DNA of 36,308 nucleotides from Thiotrichales bacterium (GTDB lineage Bacteria > Pseudomonadota > Gammaproteobacteria > Beggiatoales > Beggiatoaceae): contig JADGEH010000022.1 of the NCBI GenBank assembly GCA_016744475.1, positions 20,016 through 56,323 on the forward strand, given 5' to 3'. Below the pieces are notes generated by a model that did not search any database, was not told the origin of the DNA, and saw only the letters and a program-made list of their open reading frames with translations. Below are positions 31,249-36,308 of this stretch, in pieces (position 1 is the stretch's first letter; every line of letters starts with the position of its first letter). The translations under genes were made by a program, and so were the position numbers.

Positions 31249-34200
31249 ATGCTGCTTTCTCAACTCCAACAACGCTTAAGTGCCCAAGTCGGGCACAGTC
31301 ATCTGTTGCGTTTGCGCCTGGGTGCTCATACTCGTGTGCTGGACTGCCGCCAGTTTGATCAGCTCTCTAAGGGCTTGTCAAAGCAATTGGTGTACAGCTT
31401 GATTAACAGCAAAGCAGCGGTGGATTGCGATTGCCCTGATAACCAACATTCTTTATATGAATGGCTGGATAAACGTATTCGTCGCCAAGCGGAATGGGCG
31501 CAACGTGAAACTGGGGTACATGCCTTGTGGCTGGGTTATCCCTTGGTTCATTTGCTCCCGCCTGATGGCAATGTTGAGCAAGCTGTGTTGGCTCCCGTCT
31601 TGTTGTGGCCTGTGCAGATCAATTCTAATCTACGCAAACAAGGGCAGTTGCGCATTAAGCGTGAAACTCAGGTGGGTACTGTGCGCAGCAATCCGCTGTT
31701 GTGGACTTGGCTACGGCGGCATTACCACATTAAATGGCCGCAGCCCGACAGCGATTTGGATTGGACAGGCTTGTCTGATTTTTTAACACAATGTGCTGAG
31801 TGCTTGAGTCAATCCCCCCGTATTGATATTGAATCTTCGCTGGTCAGTGTGCCTACGCTGAAAATCTTGCGTAAATCTCCTAGTTTGATAAATGCCGCCG
31901 TCTTGGGTTATTTCCATTGGCCTAATGCGGCCTTGCTGGCGGATTTGGAGGCTTTGCAGAGCCAGGATTTAGAGCACAGTGTGTTAAGTGGTTTATTAAC
32001 ACGTCAGCATCCCCCGCCCTCTCAGCCTTTGTTGGCACCGCCAGAGATTGATCGCTTTTTGGTGTCGGATGCGGACTTTTCCCAAATGCAAGCTGTGTGG
32101 CAGGCACGAGAAGCGCCGGGATTGGTGATTCATGGGCCGCCTGGTACGGGTAAATCGCAAACTATTGTGAATATCATTGCGGATACCTTGGCACATCAGC
32201 AGCGTGTTTTGATGGTGTGTCAAAAACAAGCCGCTTTGCAGGTGGTTCATGCGCGTTTGCGTGATGTGGGTTTGGCATCGTTATGTTTGCATTTGAGTGA
32301 TGCCGACAGTGATCGTTTAAGCGTGTTTCGTGAGATTCGTGCTCAGGTGGAGGGGCTGTCCACATCAGTAGACACTGAGTCCTTGGACAGGTTAAACCAT
32401 CAACGTCAGCAATTAGCTCAGCAAATTACTCGCTTGGAAACGACGCTGGATAAGCACGCGCAAGCCGTACATGTGCCACACCATGTCTTGCAAATCAGTT
32501 ATCGAGATATTTTGGCTCAAAGTGCGACACTCAGTCAGCGCTTTCCTTCGTTGCGCAGCCTACCGAGTGTACAAAAACTGTTGGAAGGCGTGCCTGCTTC
32601 TGAGTTGGATGTTTTGTGTGAAAAAATCCTGAATTTAGGGCATTTATACGCCAGTGCTGATCCGCATCACAATCCTTGGTATCAACGCCAATCAGATTGT
32701 CGCTTGAATGATCATTTATTGTCATTGGTCAAATATGCGCTAGAAGAATTGCGCGAGCGCAATGCCGCGCATTTAGCCCAACTCAACACGGATAGGCCAC
32801 CGTTAGTATTACCCGAAAAGTTGGCGGCGTTTTCTGATTTTATTCAGCGCATGATGCAGGCTACGGAACAGTTGAACGTGGTCGCTCCGGCACACAGCGA
32901 TGAGGATAGCGCATCGCCCGATGCTTCAGCCACACTGGTCAACGCTTGGTGGCAAGCGGTGCGCCATAGTCATCAACGGGTATTACAACGGCATTTAACG
33001 GCTTGTGAAGCTGCGCTAACATTGGCGAATGAAGCGGAAGCGATGCTGTCTATATCCTTGATGGATAATGATGATTTGCGCCATCATTCGCAATTTGAAC
33101 TGGATGTTTTAGAGCGCCAAGCCCGCACCTTGTTGCGTTATGCGCGAGTGTGGTGGCGATGGTTGTTACCGCATTACCATATAGCCCGCAAAGCTTTGCA
33201 AGCCTTTGCGCCTGCACAGGCTTCATTGGTGCAGGAAGCTGAGCAATTATTACTAAAAATTCAACAGGATCGATGGTGTGCTCGGCTGATTTACACGGCT
33301 CAAACACTGGTGCCCGGCCTGTCGCTGGTCAAACATCATGACGACTCCAGCCAGTCTCTCATTCGAGCTTTACGGCAAGCTCATAGCGCTTTACACAGCA
33401 TTCTTTGGTTACGAGAACAAGAGCAAGCGCAGCCTTGGTTGACTCCTTTATTCGATGGAATGATAGAAAATCCCGCTGGCGGATGGGTGGCTTTGCAACA
33501 ACAATTTGCTCAAGGCTTGCAACGTTTGCCATTAGCAGAGCAAGTGCTGCAAAGCATTGGTAAGTTACAAAGTTGGTTATTGCCTGAAGTGCTAGAAACA
33601 CCGAAGCGACTGGTGCGTGAAGGTCAGGACTTAGAACCTTGGTTGCACACTTTAGAACAGGGTTTAAGCCAATTTCCCGCTTTATTGAGTTTAGAAGCAG
33701 AACGCCAGACTCAGACGGGGCTTGTGCGCAGAGTCATGCAAGCCTTAGAGCATTATGAGCAAGCGCGTCGCCAAATGAACGCCCCTACCCCCGCATTGCC
33801 GCAGCCGCCAGAGGATTTAGCTCAAGACAGTTATGGGCAATGGTGGGAAGCTTTGCTGCGTTTTAGTCGCTTGCAAAGCGCCTTAAATCGTTGTTTGCAG
33901 GATGCGCCTAGCCTACAAGCCTTGACCCCGCAAGCCCATGCGGACACGGTAGAAAAACTCGAAGCGGCCTTATTGGAAAAGAAGGCATTAGAAGCGGATT
34001 ATATTCGTCAAATGTGGTGGCAACAGCAAGTGCCCTTGCGCTCGCGCCCTTGGAAGCGCATTTTTCAACTGCGCAGTAGTCGCCAAGCCGTGTCAAAGCG
34101 TATGCGTGAAGCGGTGATAGCAGGACATGAAGAAGGTTTACTGCAATTAAGACCCTGTTGGTTGACGAATCCTGAAACGGCTGCACAAATTTTTCCATTA

Positions 34201-35547
34201 ATACAGCAGCTATTTGATGTGGTGATTTTTGATGAAGCCTCACAATGTCCGCTGGAGCAGGCTTTGCCGATCATTCATCGCGGTCAGCGTTTAATTGTTT
34301 GTGGGGATGAAAAACAATTACCGCCGACAGGTTTTTTTACGGCGCATTTAGAGGGCGATTTCGAAGACTCTGAGTCTTCCTCTGCCTCTTCACCCTCGGC
34401 ATCAGGCTTAGAGCCTATCGAGGCGCAGATTGATCCTTATTTATTGCAAGCAGAAGACCTCTTGCAAGCCGCCAGCGGACATTTGCGAGAGACTTATTTG
34501 CGCGTGCATTACCGCAGCACACATCCCGCTTTGATTGATTTTAGCAATCAGGCATTTTATCACGGCTTATTAGATATTCCTCCGGTCTGTGATGTCTCGC
34601 AACACAGTGCCGTACATTTTTATGCGGTGAATGGTGTTTACGAAAAACGTCAAAACCAGGCAGAAGCCGAGCAAGTCCTTGCGCGTTTGCGCGAATATTG
34701 GCTGACCGACGAGGCTCTCATCCCCAGCATTGGCGTGATTACTTTTAATCAGGTGCAACGCGATCTGATTGAAGATAAATTAAGCCAGTTGTGCCAACAA
34801 GATGATGCTTTTGCCCGTGCTTATCAGCGAGAAGTGGCGCGTAGCACGGATAGCCAAGGACAAGGTTTTTTTGTGAAAAATCTTGAAAATGTGCAAGGCG
34901 ATGAGCGTGATGTGATTATTTTTAGTACGACTTTTGGTACAGATCGGCAAGGCCATTTTTATCGCCGTTTTGGACCATTAGGTGCCAGCGGTGGAGAACG
35001 GCGTTTAAATGTGGGCATTACTCGCGCTAAACAGCGGGTAGAGTTGTTATGTAGCTTACCTTTACACGACATTACTGAACCCGATACGGTGAATGAGAGC
35101 TTAACTCCTGCGGCTTATTTGCAGCTTTATTTGCAATATGCTCAGGCATTAAGCACCGAGCAAGATTTTTTGGCACAAAAATATTTGCGGATATTAGGCA
35201 CACAAGCACCACACCTCCATCGTCATTGCCAAACGCCGCCCGCGTTATTGCAAGATATTCAAACCTATTTATCCCAGTGGGGATATACCTCTCAAGTGTG
35301 TGTCGGTAGCGGTAGTTTAGGCATTGATTTAGCCGTGAAAGCAGCGGAACAAGCGGGTTTTATACTCGGTGTCGAATGTGATGGCAGTGCTTATTTTCGT
35401 GAGCGTGATAATCGACTCCGAGACATTTGGCGCGTGCGCTTGTTGCAACAACGGGGGTGGCGATTACACCGCATTTGGAGTGAACGTTGGTGGAATGCAA
35501 AAGCCACGGAATTAGCGCGGTTAAAAAAAGCCTTGGAGCCAATATAA
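31249..35547 (+). CDS. Large SF1 helicase fused to a PD-(D/E)xK-type nuclease (COG1112-like)
   Basis: A 1432-residue protein. The N-terminal 250 residues resemble the DUF4011-type module of COG1112 helicases (APVLLWPVQI, RSNPLLWTWLRRHY). Walker A GPPGTGKS is at 296-303. A long helical insert of some 680 residues precedes the DEAS Walker B (995-998), GDEKQLPPTGFF, NVQGDERDVIIFS near 1214 and NVGITRAKQRVELL near 1254. The last 110 residues form a nuclease like the MTES_1575/DUF559/Vsr group (GIDLAVKAA..., GVECDG, RDIWRVRLLQQRGWRLHRIWS). It should unwind and cut DNA or RNA. Related helicase-nuclease proteins occur in bacterial defence, but a defence role here is inference. It is monocistronic. 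Confidence 0.88.
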   Translation: MLLSQLQQRLSAQVGHSHLLRLRLGAHTRVLDCRQFDQLSKGLSKQLVYSLINSKAAVDCDCPDNQHSLYEWLDKRIRRQAEWAQRETGVHALWLGYPLVHLLPPDGNVEQAVLAPVLLWPVQINSNLRKQGQLRIKRETQVGTVRSNPLLWTWLRRHYHIKWPQPDSDLDWTGLSDFLTQCAECLSQSPRIDIESSLVSVPTLKILRKSPSLINAAVLGYFHWPNAALLADLEALQSQDLEHSVLSGLLTRQHPPPSQPLLAPPEIDRFLVSDADFSQMQAVWQAREAPGLVIHGPPGTGKSQTIVNIIADTLAHQQRVLMVCQKQAALQVVHARLRDVGLASLCLHLSDADSDRLSVFREIRAQVEGLSTSVDTESLDRLNHQRQQLAQQITRLETTLDKHAQAVHVPHHVLQISYRDILAQSATLSQRFPSLRSLPSVQKLLEGVPASELDVLCEKILNLGHLYASADPHHNPWYQRQSDCRLNDHLLSLVKYALEELRERNAAHLAQLNTDRPPLVLPEKLAAFSDFIQRMMQATEQLNVVAPAHSDEDSASPDASATLVNAWWQAVRHSHQRVLQRHLTACEAALTLANEAEAMLSISLMDNDDLRHHSQFELDVLERQARTLLRYARVWWRWLLPHYHIARKALQAFAPAQASLVQEAEQLLLKIQQDRWCARLIYTAQTLVPGLSLVKHHDDSSQSLIRALRQAHSALHSILWLREQEQAQPWLTPLFDGMIENPAGGWVALQQQFAQGLQRLPLAEQVLQSIGKLQSWLLPEVLETPKRLVREGQDLEPWLHTLEQGLSQFPALLSLEAERQTQTGLVRRVMQALEHYEQARRQMNAPTPALPQPPEDLAQDSYGQWWEALLRFSRLQSALNRCLQDAPSLQALTPQAHADTVEKLEAALLEKKALEADYIRQMWWQQQVPLRSRPWKRIFQLRSSRQAVSKRMREAVIAGHEEGLLQLRPCWLTNPETAAQIFPLIQQLFDVVIFDEASQCPLEQALPIIHRGQRLIVCGDEKQLPPTGFFTAHLEGDFEDSESSSASSPSASGLEPIEAQIDPYLLQAEDLLQAASGHLRETYLRVHYRSTHPALIDFSNQAFYHGLLDIPPVCDVSQHSAVHFYAVNGVYEKRQNQAEAEQVLARLREYWLTDEALIPSIGVITFNQVQRDLIEDKLSQLCQQDDAFARAYQREVARSTDSQGQGFFVKNLENVQGDERDVIIFSTTFGTDRQGHFYRRFGPLGASGGERRLNVGITRAKQRVELLCSLPLHDITEPDTVNESLTPAAYLQLYLQYAQALSTEQDFLAQKYLRILGTQAPHLHRHCQTPPALLQDIQTYLSQWGYTSQVCVGSGSLGIDLAVKAAEQAGFILGVECDGSAYFRERDNRLRDIWRVRLLQQRGWRLHRIWSERWWNAKATELARLKKALEPI

Positions 35548-35591
35548 AGCGTTTTTTCTTTAGCCATTGCGGGTATTTTTTGACAAAAAGC

Positions 35592-35620
35592 TTGACAGCC
35601 TCATCGGTCTTATGGATAAT
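35592..35620 (+). promoter_or_regulatory. Strong sigma-70 promoter of the tRNA-tuf operon
   Basis: TTGACA (35592-35597) and GATAAT (35615-35620) are separated by exactly 17 bases, close to the ideal. The following CCCCGC forms a GC-rich discriminator, typical of stringently controlled stable-RNA promoters. tRNA-Tyr begins 15 bases past the -10 box. Confidence 0.85.
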
Positions 35621-35634
35621 CCCCGCTTCTTTTT

Positions 35635-35719
35635 GGAGGGGTACCCAAGCGGTCAACGGGAGCAGACTGTAAATCTGCCGGCTCAGCCTTCGGAGGTTCG
35701 AATCCCCCCCCCTCCACCA
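35635..35719 (+). tRNA. tRNA-Tyr (GTA)
   Basis: Acceptor arms GGAGGGG and CCCCTCC pair fully, the anticodon arm GCAGA-CTGTAAA-TCTGC contains GTA, a long variable arm is present as in bacterial tRNA-Tyr, and CCA is encoded. The T stem reads GGAGG against CCCCC, leaving an A-C mismatch in the middle. The 3' side lies in a run of nine C, so a sequencing or assembly error is possible. Confidence 0.95.
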
Positions 35720-35769
35720 GCTTTTTCTATCAAATAGCAGCTATCTTTGATTGGAGCAAAATAATTTGC

Positions 35770-35843
35770 GCGGGTGTAGTTCAATGGTAGAACTTCAGCC
35801 TTCCAAGCTGATTGTGTGGGTTCGATTCCCATCACCCGCTCCA
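35770..35843 (+). tRNA. tRNA-Gly (TCC)
   Basis: Acceptor arms GCGGGTG and CACCCGC pair perfectly, the anticodon loop CTTCCAA gives TCC, the T loop is TTCGATT, and CCA is encoded. It is 50 bases after tRNA-Tyr. Confidence 0.97.
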
Positions 35844-35877
35844 TCTTAATGCTGCTTTTTTTATGTCGAGCGTTTAT

Positions 35878-35953
<76 letters not shown>

Positions 35954-36005
35954 GTTTATACGCCGTTGTTGTTTTTATCCTAGGGTCTAGTGGAGAAGCA
36001 CTTTA

Positions 36006-36308
36006 ATGTCTAAAGCAAAATTTGAACGCGGTAAAGCGCATTTGAATGTGGGCACCATCGGTCACGTTGACCATGGGAAAACCACTTTGACGGCTGCTAT
36101 TACTAAATGTATGGCAGAAAAACACGGCGGTGAGTTCAAAGCCTACGATCAGATTGATAATGCACCTGAAGAGCGTGCGCGTGGTATTACCATTGCGACA
36201 GCCCATGTTGAATATGAATCTGATACACGCCATTACGCACACGTAGATTGTCCTGGTCATGCCGATTATGTGAAAAACATGATTACCGGTGCGGCACAAA
36301 TGGATGGT
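36006..36308 (+). CDS. tuf: Elongation factor Tu, 5' part
   Basis: The first 101 codons of EF-Tu, cut by the window edge. The GTPase motifs GHVDHGKT (G1), [13 protein letters not shown] (switch I/G2) and DCPGHADYV (G3, with the catalytic histidine) are all present. EF-Tu delivers aminoacyl-tRNA to the ribosome. Cotranscription with tRNA-Tyr, tRNA-Gly and tRNA-Thr from the strong promoter at 35592 is the classical tufB arrangement. The residue after RGITI is Ala where many relatives have Asn. Confidence 0.98.
   Translation, partial: MSKAKFERGKAHLNVGTIGHVDHGKTTLTAAITKCMAEKHGGEFKAYDQIDNAPEERARGITIATAHVEYESDTRHYAHVDCPGHADYVKNMITGAAQMDG

Noticed and set aside
34402..34417. TTAGAGCCTATCGAG inside the helicase gene, resembling the MITE end
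   Set aside because: Only about 13 bases match, there is no opposite end, and the sequence encodes a plain linker (GLEPIEAQ). Probably chance.

Overview
The window is about 36.3 kb of bacterial chromosome, almost certainly from a gammaproteobacterium. The strongest pointers are the tRNA-Tyr / tRNA-Gly / tRNA-Thr / tuf block at the right end (the order seen in E. coli tyrU-glyT-thrT-tufB), a GspM-type secretion protein, TfpX/Z and DUF2062 proteins, and fairly AT-rich codon use. A sulfur-oxidising Thiotrichales-type organism is a guess from general style, not something the sequence proves.

Layout. 1-547: mostly non-coding, possibly the start of a leftward gene. 548-4924: a rightward run of rubredoxin, a TlpA-like thioredoxin lipoprotein, a periplasmic thioredoxin-fold protein, a TolC-type outer-membrane channel, an orphan DNA methyltransferase and a HlyD-type adaptor. 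5097-10365: a tightly packed rightward operon with a Wzm/Wzt-type ABC exporter, a two-domain GT2 glycosyltransferase, a NifX-like protein, GspM and an unrecognised membrane-anchored protein. 10366-13264: an accessory island with leftward genes, one textbook integron attC site, a half attC, a SnoaL-like gene carrying a nonsense codon and an in-frame MITE, and several small or decayed reading frames. 13309-16161: a Na/Pi cotransporter and a SAM methyltransferase. 16336-18800: a secreted protein, a MITE and remnants of an IS630-type transposase. 18810-22935: DUF2062, GAF/HD-GYP and periplasmic ClpP-like genes. 23242-27022: a sugar kinase, a pilin accessory protein and a multi-pass membrane protein. 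27040-30448: a leftward group of FtsW, a small membrane protein, a ParA-like ATPase and a DUF697-type protein. 30758-35547: a cupin and a 1432-residue helicase-nuclease. 35592-36308: a strong promoter, three tRNAs and the start of tuf.

How things fit together. The first block supplies periplasmic redox chemistry and an envelope export route whose energising pump is missing. The second builds and exports a surface polysaccharide, with two type II secretion-like genes at its tail. The ParA-FtsW group looks like a locus for positioning or building the septal wall. The whole window is peppered with a 159-bp foldback element (three full copies and one lone end) bounded by 13-bp inverted repeats and 3-bp target duplications. 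One copy lies in frame inside a coding region. The best candidates for new biology are this element family, the integrase-less cassette island, the ParA/FtsW locus with its palindromes, the periplasmic ClpP-like protease and the helicase-nuclease.
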